Assembly (NCBI RefSeq): GCF_014773545.1
Contig: NZ_SDDV01000007.1
Coordinates: 1-64,000 of the forward strand
Direction: 5' to 3'
DNA from: Hydrogenophaga sp.
GTDB lineage: Bacteria > Pseudomonadota > Gammaproteobacteria > Burkholderiales > Burkholderiaceae_C
Length of the DNA stretch: 64,000 nt
The notes under the pieces are model-generated. The model was not told the DNA's origin. It worked only from the letters and a program-made list of their open reading frames with translations, and searched no databases. Position numbers and translations under genes: made by a program. This document shows, in pieces, positions 38,796 through 47,577 of the stretch; the first letter of the stretch is position 1; every line of letters begins with the position of its first letter.

Positions 38796-40891
38796 TGCCC
38801 ATGCACGGCAATGCCACGCCGGTGAAACGCCGCCGGATCCGCTTGCGGCTGCCAGTTCAGGTCTTGCTTGACATCGGCGGTGTTGAACGAGGCCGGCAGG
38901 CCGCGCGAAAGCAGGTCGCGCCGGTACGGCCGCGCCACTTTTCTGCCACTCAGCCGCTTGATCAACCACTTGCCCATTTCCACCAGCCACAAGCCGGTGG
39001 GTGAGGAGGGCACAAACTTGAGCGGCCGCTGTGTGACGCTGGCAACAGCGGCCAGGTACTCGCGTGCGCTGGGGCGCACATCGCCCACCAGGTTGTAAGC
39101 CTTGCCAACCGCCGCCGGCGCCGTCAGGGCCGAGCAAATCGCCGTGGCGCAGTCTTCCACCAGCACCCAGGGCAGCGGGTTGTTCCCCTGGTTCCAGCCG
39201 ATGCAGTACTGATCGTTGTTAAAAAAGCCAAGACCGCCATGAAAGGCCGACGTGCCCGCGCCGGTGACCAGTCCGGGGCGCAGCAACACCACCGGCAAAC
39301 CGCTGTCTTGGTGAAATTTCAACACCGCATCGTCGGCCAGCGCTTTGGCGTGCGCGTAGTCGTTGCGGGTGGTGGGCTGGCGGTCGGTCGGCGTCGAGCC
39401 GGTCACTTCTTCGCGCGCATCGCCCAGGTACAGACCGGCGATCGAACCCACATGCACCAGCCGGTCGACCCCGGCGGCCTGACAGACCTGGGCCACGGCA
39501 AGGGCCGAGTCGACCATGGCCGCACGTATGGCTGCGAAGTCGGCCCCACCGCCGCCGTGAGCTAGATTGATGACGTAGCGTGTTCCGGCGATGGCGCGCT
39601 CAAGGTCGGCAGCTCGCTTGACGTCACCGCGCAGCAGTTCGACGCCAGGGCGGTGGAACACCGCTTGCAAGTTGGTGTTGCCGCGCGCCATGACGCGCAC
39701 CCGGTAACCCCGATCGAGCAAGGCGGCCACGGTATAAGAGCCGATGAAGCCGGTTCCGCCCAGCACCGCAACCCACGGCCCGGTTGGCGTTGCGGCGGCG
39801 GATTCGATCTTGCTGCTGGCCGCCAGCGGTTTGAAGCCACTGGCCATTTGCTCGCAAACGTGCACCAGATGCGCGCCGAATTCGAGGTCGAGCACGGGTT
39901 TTGTGCCGGCTTGCAGCGCGCGGTAGAAGGCTTGCAGGCTGCCCTTCATGCCCAGATAAAAAGCGTCTGAACGGGGCTTGAGTTTGAGCATCGCCAGCGT
40001 GTAGTCGCGCAAGCTGGAAAAGCCCTGCTGAATGATTTGCTTGCCACTGGCGCGCGCTGAGAGCCAGGCGTCGACCGGCTCCATATAGGCGCTGCGCTGC
40101 AGGGTGTGAAACTGGTTGGAGAATATGTCGGCCACCGCCACGCCGTCGTCGCACACCACGCTCATGCGGCAGACGCTGAACTGGGCACCGACATGAAAGC
40201 GCAGCTGCGCTGGCATGCGCTCGCACAGCATGGAAACCTGGCAGGCGTTGTGCAATCCCACACCGGGAGCGATTTCAACCGGGGCTTGGGCCTGTACGCT
40301 CAGCTCGATCACGCGCCCGGCCAAGTCGACCAGTTGCGCCAGCGGGTGCACCGCCTGTTCGAGCAAGATATTGATCGGCTGATGAAACATCCAGTGAGAA
40401 AACTGCCGCGCCGCCAGTTGCCGCAAGGGCACTTCGTAGATGTAGTTGATGTAACGCGGCTGACCCAGACGCCCAGATGCGATGGCCTGCTTCAGCTTCA
40501 GATAGGCCGGGTTGAACACCAGGTTCTGGTTCACCCCCACCACAGCACCCGACTGACGGGCGGCGGCACGCATCTGATCGCATTCGGCGCTGCTGAGCGC
40601 TAGCGGTTTTTCCAGCAATACAGCTTTGCCGGCGGCGATGAACGGCATGGCGGTGCTCAGGTGCAGATCGGGCGGCGTCAGCACGTGTACTGCGTCGGCC
40701 GCGCAGTGCACGGCCTGGTCGATCGTCTCGAACACATGCGGGGCGCCGAACGCTTGTGCCAGACTGCGCGCCGCAGCGGTGTTGAGGTCAAAGACACCAT
40801 ACAAATCGACCCCTGGCAGCTCGCGCAGGACAGCTGCATGGGTTGCGGCAATGTTGCCGGCACCCACCAGCAGGACTTTCTTGTTGCTCAC
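38792..40891 (-). CDS. Fusion: Gfo/Idh/MocA oxidoreductase plus NAD-dependent epimerase/dehydratase
   Basis: A 699-residue two-enzyme protein. Residues 1-360 are a Gfo/Idh/MocA oxidoreductase (VLLVGAGNIAATHAAVL, LLEKPLALSSAECDQM). Residues about 372-699 are an extended SDR: VAVLGGTGFIGSYTVAALLDRGY, LVHVGSIAGLYLG, and the catalytic YAHAK. Both NAD sites look complete, so sequential steps on one nucleotide sugar, or an oxidation and an epimerisation, are plausible. Such two-domain proteins occur in some XrtA loci. It opens a run of glycosyltransferases, 41 bases after the amidotransferase gene. The precise substrate cannot be read. Confidence 0.85.
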   Translation of the reverse strand: MSNKKVLLVGAGNIAATHAAVLRELPGVDLYGVFDLNTAAARSLAQAFGAPHVFETIDQAVHCAADAVHVLTPPDLHLSTAMPFIAAGKAVLLEKPLALSSAECDQMRAAARQSGAVVGVNQNLVFNPAYLKLKQAIASGRLGQPRYINYIYEVPLRQLAARQFSHWMFHQPINILLEQAVHPLAQLVDLAGRVIELSVQAQAPVEIAPGVGLHNACQVSMLCERMPAQLRFHVGAQFSVCRMSVVCDDGVAVADIFSNQFHTLQRSAYMEPVDAWLSARASGKQIIQQGFSSLRDYTLAMLKLKPRSDAFYLGMKGSLQAFYRALQAGTKPVLDLEFGAHLVHVCEQMASGFKPLAASSKIESAAATPTGPWVAVLGGTGFIGSYTVAALLDRGYRVRVMARGNTNLQAVFHRPGVELLRGDVKRAADLERAIAGTRYVINLAHGGGGADFAAIRAAMVDSALAVAQVCQAAGVDRLVHVGSIAGLYLGDAREEVTGSTPTDRQPTTRNDYAHAKALADDAVLKFHQDSGLPVVLLRPGLVTGAGTSAFHGGLGFFNNDQYCIGWNQGNNPLPWVLVEDCATAICSALTAPAAVGKAYNLVGDVRPSAREYLAAVASVTQRPLKFVPSSPTGLWLVEMGKWLIKRLSGRKVARPYRRDLLSRGLPASFNTADVKQDLNWQPQADPAAFHRRGIAVHGQ

Positions 40892-40931
40892 AAAACTCCC
40901 CGGTTCAAATGAAAATGGGACTCAAGACCCG

Positions 40932-42839
40932 TCAGGCGGGCGTGTATTTTTCGCTCTGACGCAAAAAAGCGTCGAACATGATGAGCATCCAGAGCGCGGT
41001 CGAGTGATCGCTGCGGCCGCCCAGATGCTGGCGCACCAGCGTTTGCACGGTGGCGGCGTTGAAATAACCCGAGTCCAGCATGCGCGCACTCAACACCGAA
41101 TCACACAGGCGCTGGCGCAGCGGGCCGCGCAGCCAGCTCGCCAGCGGCACCGAAAAGCCCATCTTCGGTCGGTACAGCACCTCGTGCGGCAACAGCGGCT
41201 CGAGCGCTTTCTTGAACAGGTACTTGCCCTGTCCGTTGTGAATCTTCAGACGGCTCGGCAAGCCAGCCAGCCATTCAACCAGTGGGTGATCGAGCAAGGG
41301 TTCGCGCACTTCGAGCGCGTGCGCCATGCTGGCGCGATCGACCTTGGTGTTGATGTCGCCCACCAGCCAGGTCTTGTAGTCCAGGTACTGAATCAGCGCC
41401 AGTGGGTCCTCGGTCTGTGCCTGGCTGGCGTGCTGGCGAAACACGTCCAACGCGCGGTAGCCGTTGAGGCCGCGCACAAAGGCGGTCGAAAACAAACGCT
41501 GGCGCTGTTCGCTGCGCAAGTGCGAGACGCTGTGATGGTAGGCCTGCACCGCGTCCATTGCCAGCGCCTCAAACGTGGTCTTGGCACGCAGCGGACGCGG
41601 CGCCCAGTCGGCCTTGGGGTAGAGCCGCCCGAGCAGGCCAAACAGCGGCTGGCGCAGTTCCGGTGGCAGCCGGCTGCGCAGGCTCTCTTCGGCCAGATGG
41701 AGCCGGTAGCGCCTGTAGCCGCCCAGGCCTTCGTCGCCGCCGTCGCCGGAGAGTGCCACCGTGACGTGCTTGCGCGCCATCTGGCAGACGCGGTAGGTGG
41801 GAATGGCCGAACTGTCGGCATAGGGCTCGTCGTACAGCCAAGCCAGGGTGTCGATCAGGTCGAAATCGTCGCTCTTGACGACTTCGATCCGGTGATCGGT
41901 CTGATAGCGCGTGGCCACCTGCTGGGCAAAGGCCAATTCGTTGAAGCGCGGGTCGTCAAACCCGATCGAACAGGTGTGCACCGGCGCATCCGACAAGCCG
42001 GCCATGGTGGCCACCACCGCGCTTGAATCGACGCCGCCGGAGAGAAAAGCACCCAGCGGCACCTCGGCCACCAGCCGCAGTTGCACCGCTTCGCGCAGCC
42101 GCTCGCGCAGCTCGGTCTGGGCATCCGGCAGGCTGATCGGGTTGTGGTTGCTGAACCGCAAATCCCAGTACGGCTGTGACGCGGGCATTTCCGCCTGACC
42201 ACGGCGCAGACTCAGTGTGTGGCCGGCCGGCAGCTTGTGCGCCTGCCGGTAGATGCAGCGCGGGTCGGGCACGTAGCCAAAGCTGAAGTAATCCTCCACC
42301 GCCAACGGATCTATGCTGCGCGCAAAACCGGGGTGAGCCGTCAGCACCTTGAGTTCGGAGCCAAAAATGAAACTGCCGTCGGGCAGCCAGGCGTAGTGCA
42401 GCGGTTTGACGCCCAGCCGGTCGCGCGCCAGAAACAGGGTTTGCTGCTGGCGGTCCCACAGCGCAAAGGCAAACATGCCGCGCAACCGCTGCACGCAGGC
42501 AGGTCCCCAGGCGCGCCAGGCGTGAACGATGACTTCGGTGTCGCTGCGGGTTTTGAAGTGGTGGCCCAGCGCCCGCAACTCAGGCATCAGTTGCATGAAG
42601 TTGTAGATTTCACCGTTGAAGACGACGCCCACGCTGCCGTCCGGGGTGAATAGCGGTTGCTGACCAGTGGCCAGATCGATCACCGACAGCCGTCGGTGGC
42701 CCAGCGCCAAGCCGGGCTCCAGGTGCAAGCCGTCTTCGTCCGGGCCGCGGTGCGACTGTATGTTGTTGATGCGCGCCGCCAGCGCGCGGTCAAAAGAGCG
42801 CTGGCCTTGCGGGTCGAACAAACCAGAGATGCCGCACAT
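40932..42839 (-). CDS. XrtA-associated amidotransferase (asparagine synthase family, type 1)
   Basis: A 635-residue AsnB homologue with an intact Ntn glutaminase domain (MCGISGLFDPQG, Cys2; HRRLSVIDLATGQQPLF; NGEIYNF) and an ATP-pyrophosphatase domain with the P-loop LSGGVDSSAVV. Proteins of this length next to xrtA are the exosortase A system amidotransferase 1 family. They likely amidate a uronic acid such as ManNAcA, which the neighbouring WecB/WecC would supply (inference). ATG 42839 lies 2 bases after the xrtA stop. The track ORF starts earlier in a region overlapping xrtA. Confidence 0.9.
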   Translation of the reverse strand: MCGISGLFDPQGQRSFDRALAARINNIQSHRGPDEDGLHLEPGLALGHRRLSVIDLATGQQPLFTPDGSVGVVFNGEIYNFMQLMPELRALGHHFKTRSDTEVIVHAWRAWGPACVQRLRGMFAFALWDRQQQTLFLARDRLGVKPLHYAWLPDGSFIFGSELKVLTAHPGFARSIDPLAVEDYFSFGYVPDPRCIYRQAHKLPAGHTLSLRRGQAEMPASQPYWDLRFSNHNPISLPDAQTELRERLREAVQLRLVAEVPLGAFLSGGVDSSAVVATMAGLSDAPVHTCSIGFDDPRFNELAFAQQVATRYQTDHRIEVVKSDDFDLIDTLAWLYDEPYADSSAIPTYRVCQMARKHVTVALSGDGGDEGLGGYRRYRLHLAEESLRSRLPPELRQPLFGLLGRLYPKADWAPRPLRAKTTFEALAMDAVQAYHHSVSHLRSEQRQRLFSTAFVRGLNGYRALDVFRQHASQAQTEDPLALIQYLDYKTWLVGDINTKVDRASMAHALEVREPLLDHPLVEWLAGLPSRLKIHNGQGKYLFKKALEPLLPHEVLYRPKMGFSVPLASWLRGPLRQRLCDSVLSARMLDSGYFNAATVQTLVRQHLGGRSDHSTALWMLIMFDAFLRQSEKYTPA

Positions 42840-42841
42840 AT

Positions 42842-44443
42842 TCAGTCGGCCGCTCGGGTTTGCCGCAGCGCCGCCTGCAGGCCGGCACCCTGCGCTTGCA
42901 AAAACTGGTGCAGCACGGCGTTGGCGGCGGCGCGCCCGTCGGCCTCGGGCAGACGGGGATCGAGTGTGGTGTAGAGCACGACGATGGCGCCGTCGTCGCC
43001 TCGCCCCAGCAGCAGGCCGAGGGCGGTGTAAATCTTGGCGCGCACGCCGCTGGAGGTGAAGCGGTCGTCGACCCAATAAAACTTCCAGACTTGCAAGCGC
43101 TTGGCCGATCGGCTGGAGAGTGTGCTGCCGAGCTGGCGCAGGCTGAGCGTGCTCACCTGCAGGGGTTGACCGGCCAGTGCGGTTGTGGCGCTGGCCGCTG
43201 TCACCCCTGACCAGTTCGGGTCGGTGCTCAGCACCAGCGCGTTTTCCGAGCTGACCAGCTTGCGCCGCTTATCTTGCTGGCGGTAGTAGCTCAGGTGTAC
43301 GCCAACCGCCTGTCCCTGCGGGTTGACGTAGCCGGTGTGGGCGCTGGCGACCACGTGGCTGAAAGCCGGTAGCCAGTCGCTCGGAGCGGCTTCGGCGCGC
43401 TGCCACGGCGCTTGCGGCGCGAGCACGGCCAGTTGTACCGGAGTGCTGCGCACGCTCAGCGCCAGCGCGCGCTCGAGCAGATGCGGCGTGGTCACGATGA
43501 ACAGAACAAACAGCGCTGCCTGCGCCGTCCAGCGCCGCTGGTTCGGGGTGGGGCTGGCGTCAGGGCTGGCGTCGGCGGTCACCGTCGGCGCGGGCAGTGG
43601 CGGATCGATCCAGCGCGCACCGATGAGCAGCATGAGCAGGATCACGACGCCGAAGAACACCCAGCCGTACAGGATGTGGTCGACACCGGTGGCCAGTTCG
43701 TTGCCCGAGAGATGACCGAGCAGGACAATCATGTAGGCGCGCAGCCAATTGGCCACCAGCGGCACCAGGATCGCCACGCCGACGAAAATCAGGCGTTTGC
43801 GCAAACTGCGGTAGCTCAGGTAGGCAAACAGGCAGCCGACGGTGACGGATGCGATCAGGTAGCGAATGCCGCTGCAGGCCTCTATGACCGACCACGAACC
43901 CGAGGGAATGACGAACTGCAAGCCCTCGCGGTAGACTGGAATGCCGCTCCAGCGCAGCGCCAAGACGGTGAAATCGGCCGTCCAGTCCATCAACTGCGGC
44001 AGCATGAAATCGCCCATCGGAACGGCAAAAAACAGGAAAGCAAGCGCAAAAGTCATTACCCGGGCCACGTGCCAGCCGAGCACAGCGGGCACCGCCAGCA
44101 CCAGCAGCATGACCAGCGCGAGTTGGCTGACGACGTTGACGCCGCCCAGATCGCCGGCCAGCCACAGGCCGGCCGCGCCCAGCATCAGCAGCCCAGCCAG
44201 CCCGGCCGGCTGCGGGCGCAGCGGCGCCAGTGCGTGGCGCACGCGCCAGATCAGCCAGAGCGAGATCAGCGGCACCGCGAAGCCGTGGCTATAGGTGTCC
44301 GACTGCGCCCAGATCGACGCCATGATCCAGACGGTGTGCCAGTACAGGCCCAGAATCGACAGCAGCAGCAGACCCAGCGCCGCCAGCGGCACACGCCAAG
44401 GGGCCGGGATGTCAAGCGCTGCAGACGTGCCTGTCTTAACCAT
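42842..44443 (-). CDS. xrtA: Exosortase A with fused EpsI domain
   Basis: A 533-residue protein. Residues about 15-300 form the eight-segment exosortase: catalytic Cys190 (IEACSGIRYLIAS), Arg235 (ANWLRAYMIV) and His256 (VDHILYGWVFFG). The C-terminal part (about 310-533) is a periplasmic EpsI domain (APQAPWQRAEA...VHLSYYRQQDKRRKLVSSENALV). It would cut PEP-CTERM proteins at the inner membrane and hand them to the envelope or polysaccharide. ATG 44443 with GGGAG seven bases upstream overlaps the upstream gene by 8 bases. No PEP-CTERM substrate (VPEP motif) is encoded in this window. Confidence 0.93.
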   Translation of the reverse strand: MVKTGTSAALDIPAPWRVPLAALGLLLLSILGLYWHTVWIMASIWAQSDTYSHGFAVPLISLWLIWRVRHALAPLRPQPAGLAGLLMLGAAGLWLAGDLGGVNVVSQLALVMLLVLAVPAVLGWHVARVMTFALAFLFFAVPMGDFMLPQLMDWTADFTVLALRWSGIPVYREGLQFVIPSGSWSVIEACSGIRYLIASVTVGCLFAYLSYRSLRKRLIFVGVAILVPLVANWLRAYMIVLLGHLSGNELATGVDHILYGWVFFGVVILLMLLIGARWIDPPLPAPTVTADASPDASPTPNQRRWTAQAALFVLFIVTTPHLLERALALSVRSTPVQLAVLAPQAPWQRAEAAPSDWLPAFSHVVASAHTGYVNPQGQAVGVHLSYYRQQDKRRKLVSSENALVLSTDPNWSGVTAASATTALAGQPLQVSTLSLRQLGSTLSSRSAKRLQVWKFYWVDDRFTSSGVRAKIYTALGLLLGRGDDGAIVVLYTTLDPRLPEADGRAAANAVLHQFLQAQGAGLQAALRQTRAAD

Positions 44444-45659
44444 GTTCAGCTCCCTGCCTGCTGGCAAAAGTGAGAAATTTGTCCAGGCCGCCGAGGTGGG
44501 CTTGCCAGCTAAAGCCTTGCAGCACGAAGCCGCGCGCTTGGCGTCCGTGCGCCGCCGCTTGCCTGCCGCACTGCAACAGCGTGTGCAGCGCCTGGACGAA
44601 TTCGTGCGCCGTATCGGCGCGCAGCAGGCCTTGTGCGGCGCCGGCGCCGATCGCATCGGCGCAGGCGCGCACCGTCACCACCGGCTGCGCCATCGCCATG
44701 GCTTCCAGAATCTTGTTTTGCAGACCACGCGCCACCCGCAGCGGTGCTACCACGGCGCCAGCATGCTGCAGATAGGGGCGCACGTCGGGCACGGTGCCGG
44801 TGACCACCACCCGCGGCGAAGCCAGTGCACGCACCGCTGGCGTGGGTGCACGGCCGACGACGTAAAAGCGCAGTTGCGGCCAGCGCGCCAGCAGCAGCGG
44901 CAACATATCGGCCACAAACCACTGCACGGCGTCGACGTTGGGCCAGTAATCCATTGCGCCGGTAAAGACCACGGCCTGCTCGTCGGCGGCAAACGGGTTC
45001 GGGTGGCGCACCTCGGGGTCGAAAAAATCCGCGTCGACCCCGTTGCCGAGGGATTGCACGCCGCCGCGCGCCTCTGGCGCGTGCGACAGAAACAGCGCCG
45101 TCTCCTGCGCGGTGACGAAAAAAGAACACCGCGCCCGCGCCGCCAGCAAGCGTTCATACGCCAGCAGCCGCGCGCCTTCGCGCCGGTACAGCCACGACAG
45201 CGGCCAGCGGTGCGCGAACGCGTACTGGCTCCATTTGGCCGAATCGACATCGACGAAATCAACCAGCATCGGCACCTGGGGCAGCAGGGGCAGCGCGTAC
45301 TGCGCCATCGAGGAGGAAAACACCACGCTGGCCTGCAGGTCATGGGCGGCTGCCGTTTGCCGTACCCAGCGCTGCAGGGCCGCGCTGCCGTAGTAGGCCA
45401 GCGTGAGCGGCTGCGACTGCAGCAGACCGCTCAGGCTCTTGAGTTTGGCGCTGCGCGGGTGCAAGCGCTCGACGTGTACATCGGGGCACAAGGCTTTGAG
45501 CGCCGGCAGGTGTTGCTCGTCCTGCGGGTCGTCAATGAAAGTGCCCAGAAACACCCGGTGCTGCTGCAGCAAGTGGCGCAGCAAGTGGTACGAGCGCACC
45601 TTGTCGCCTTTGTTGGGCGGATAAGGCAGTCGGTGCACCAGATAAAGAATATTGGCCAT
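44436..45659 (-). CDS. XrtA/PEP-CTERM system-associated sugar transferase
   Basis: A 407-residue GT4-type protein: ILYLVHRLPYPPNKGDKVRSYHLLRHLLQQHRVFLGTFIDDP is the recognisable opening of the family associated with XrtA loci. The donor half has VVFTGAMDYWPNVDAVQWFVADMLPLL and VVAPLRVARGLQNKILEAMAMAQPVVTV. No membrane segment. Between the FemAB-like gene and xrtA, as in other betaproteobacterial loci. Confidence 0.92.
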   Translation of the reverse strand: MANILYLVHRLPYPPNKGDKVRSYHLLRHLLQQHRVFLGTFIDDPQDEQHLPALKALCPDVHVERLHPRSAKLKSLSGLLQSQPLTLAYYGSAALQRWVRQTAAAHDLQASVVFSSSMAQYALPLLPQVPMLVDFVDVDSAKWSQYAFAHRWPLSWLYRREGARLLAYERLLAARARCSFFVTAQETALFLSHAPEARGGVQSLGNGVDADFFDPEVRHPNPFAADEQAVVFTGAMDYWPNVDAVQWFVADMLPLLLARWPQLRFYVVGRAPTPAVRALASPRVVVTGTVPDVRPYLQHAGAVVAPLRVARGLQNKILEAMAMAQPVVTVRACADAIGAGAAQGLLRADTAHEFVQALHTLLQCGRQAAAHGRQARGFVLQGFSWQAHLGGLDKFLTFASRQGAEHG

Positions 45660-45671
45660 GGCGCAAGCCGC

Positions 45672-46724
45672 TTAGCCCAGATGGCGCACGATGTGCGGCC
45701 CCAGCCAGTTGGCCACCCCCAGCGGCAGGCGGCGCCAAGCGGAAATCAGCAACTGGTAGTTGGCGTTGGCCGGGTTGTGTTGCGGAATGGCTTCGCGCTT
45801 GTAGAGGCAGAACTCGTAGTGCAGCGGCGTCGGCTCGAAGCCCCAGTTTTTCTTGAAGGCGTAGGTGCCGGTGCCGACCTTGCTGCGGCCGTAGTCGAAC
45901 ACTTTGAGTCCGCGCGCGCAGGCGCGGCGCATCAAATCCCAGTACTTGAAGTCGTTGGCGGCCAGATCGCGTGCGGTCTCGTCGTCGCCGGCGTAGTAGG
46001 CCAGCACCTGGTCGCGGAAGTAAAAGCTCAACACGCTGCTGAGTGGGCGGCCATCGGGCGCGCAAACCGTCAGCACCTCGCAGTCGCTGCCAAAGGTGTC
46101 GAGCAAGGCCTGAAAGTAGCGCTGCGACAAGGCCGGTGTGCCGTGGCGGTGCACGTTGTGGGAAAACAGCTTGAAAAAACGCTTCGCATCGGGATCGAGA
46201 TGCGCCGTCAAGCCATTTTTGATGCCTTTGCGCACCATGGCGCGCTGCTTGCGCGGAATCGCCAGCAGGTTGTCTTCTTCGGTTGGCAGGATTTCCTTGC
46301 GGAAGGTGACGTACAGGTCTTGTGCCGGCCAGTCGGGGTGGCGCCGCTGCAGGTGGCGCAATTCGAGGTGATCGACGCCGAGTTGACGCGCCAGTTGCTG
46401 TGCTTCTTGCTCCAGGACTGCCGCCGCCGCCTCGGTGCTGGCCGCCACGCCGCCGTAGACGGTGAACGGCAAGGCGGTCAGGGCGTTGCCAAACAGCCAG
46501 CTCTTGACGTGCCCGAGCGGCAACACGCCCTGGATTTGGCCGTGTGCCTGGGCGTAGAGGAAATAGGTGTCGTGGCGCAACTGCTGGCGGATGATGGACT
46601 GCCAGCCCGCGCGGTGAAAAAAGGTCGCCTGTGGGCAAGCCAGGACGAAAGCGTCCCAGCGCGCTTGCTCGGCGCTGTCGCTGCCGCTGAGGCGGTGTAC
46701 CCGCAGCGCGGTCGCATCAGACAC
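45672..46724 (-). CDS. FemAB-family XrtA/PEP-CTERM system-associated protein
   Basis: A 350-residue FemAB-like double-GNAT protein. Diagnostic stretches: ATFFHRAGWQSIIRQQLRHDTYFLYA, VYGGVAAS, IPRKQRAMVRKGIKNGL, YAGDDETARDLAANDFKYWDLMRRACARGLKVFDYGRSKVGTGTYAFKKNWGFEP. Family members are coded in almost every XrtA polysaccharide locus. Proposed role is peptidyl- or amino-acyl transfer to the glycan; not demonstrated. Overlaps the deacetylase stop by 8 bases. Confidence 0.92.
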   Translation of the reverse strand: MSDATALRVHRLSGSDSAEQARWDAFVLACPQATFFHRAGWQSIIRQQLRHDTYFLYAQAHGQIQGVLPLGHVKSWLFGNALTALPFTVYGGVAASTEAAAAVLEQEAQQLARQLGVDHLELRHLQRRHPDWPAQDLYVTFRKEILPTEEDNLLAIPRKQRAMVRKGIKNGLTAHLDPDAKRFFKLFSHNVHRHGTPALSQRYFQALLDTFGSDCEVLTVCAPDGRPLSSVLSFYFRDQVLAYYAGDDETARDLAANDFKYWDLMRRACARGLKVFDYGRSKVGTGTYAFKKNWGFEPTPLHYEFCLYKREAIPQHNPANANYQLLISAWRRLPLGVANWLGPHIVRHLG

Positions 46725-47577
46725 AGGGCGCTCCAGCCGTTGGAAAGAAAATGTGATCCATGCGACCCCAGCGAAAGTCCTGCAGCAGCCGCTGCAGGCG
46801 CTGCTCGGTGCGGCCGATGTTGACGTAGTGGCGAAAGCGCGTTTTCAGACCGACGCCGGGCACGCGCGGTTGATCGGGGTCGATCTCCCACGGATGGCAG
46901 TAAAAAATGACGGGCTGCGCGTCGCGCAGATTGATTTGGCGCAGCATCCAGCGCGATAGCGCGTAGGGCAAGAGCCGAAAATAGCCGCCGCCGCTGGACG
47001 GCAGGTTGCGCTGGAACACGCGCAAGGTGCTGGGCGGAATCTCCAGCAGTCCGGCGCGCACCGGGTGGGCAAAACGCGGCGCCTCGGGCATGCCGTAGTG
47101 GTCGTGCCGCACCGGGTAAATGCTCGAGCTGTAGCGGTAGCCGGCGCGCAACAAGGCATCGAGCGCCCACAAATTGCCCGCACCGATGGAAAAACTGGGC
47201 GCACGATAGCCCAGCACCGCCACCCCGCAGAGGTCTTCCAAAATTGCTTTGGCCGAATAAACGTCTTGGTAAAACGCCGCTTCGCTCAGGTCGCTGGCGC
47301 GCTGATGACCGTAGCCGTGGCTGGCGAGCTCGTGCCCGTCGGCGACGATGCGCCGCACCAGTGCCGGGTAGCGTTCGGCGACCCAGCCCAGGGTGAAAAA
47401 AGTGGCTTGGGTGCTCCGCTGCGCCAGCAGGTCGAGCAGGCGGTTGACGTTGCGTTCAACCCGGCATTCGCAGCGCTCCCAGTCGGCGCGATCAATGTGG
47501 GGCGCAAACGCCGATACCTGAAAGTAATCTTCGACGTCAATCGTCAAGGCGTTGGTAATGGACGCACGCTCAGTCAT
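46717..47577 (-). CDS. XrtA system polysaccharide deacetylase
   Basis: A 286-residue NodB-type deacetylase: TIDVEDYFQVSAFAPHI is the opening of the XrtA-associated family, HELASHGYGHQ carries two metal His, and the TFFTLGWVAERYP strand and DUF3473 C-terminus (WEIDPDQPRVPG...RFRHYVNIGRTEQRLQRLL) are intact. Unlike the fused domain at 29121 this protein keeps its metal ligands and should be active on N-acetylated glycan. ATG 47577 overlaps the ATPase stop by 8 bases. Confidence 0.93.
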   Translation of the reverse strand: MTERASITNALTIDVEDYFQVSAFAPHIDRADWERCECRVERNVNRLLDLLAQRSTQATFFTLGWVAERYPALVRRIVADGHELASHGYGHQRASDLSEAAFYQDVYSAKAILEDLCGVAVLGYRAPSFSIGAGNLWALDALLRAGYRYSSSIYPVRHDHYGMPEAPRFAHPVRAGLLEIPPSTLRVFQRNLPSSGGGYFRLLPYALSRWMLRQINLRDAQPVIFYCHPWEIDPDQPRVPGVGLKTRFRHYVNIGRTEQRLQRLLQDFRWGRMDHIFFPTAGAPCV

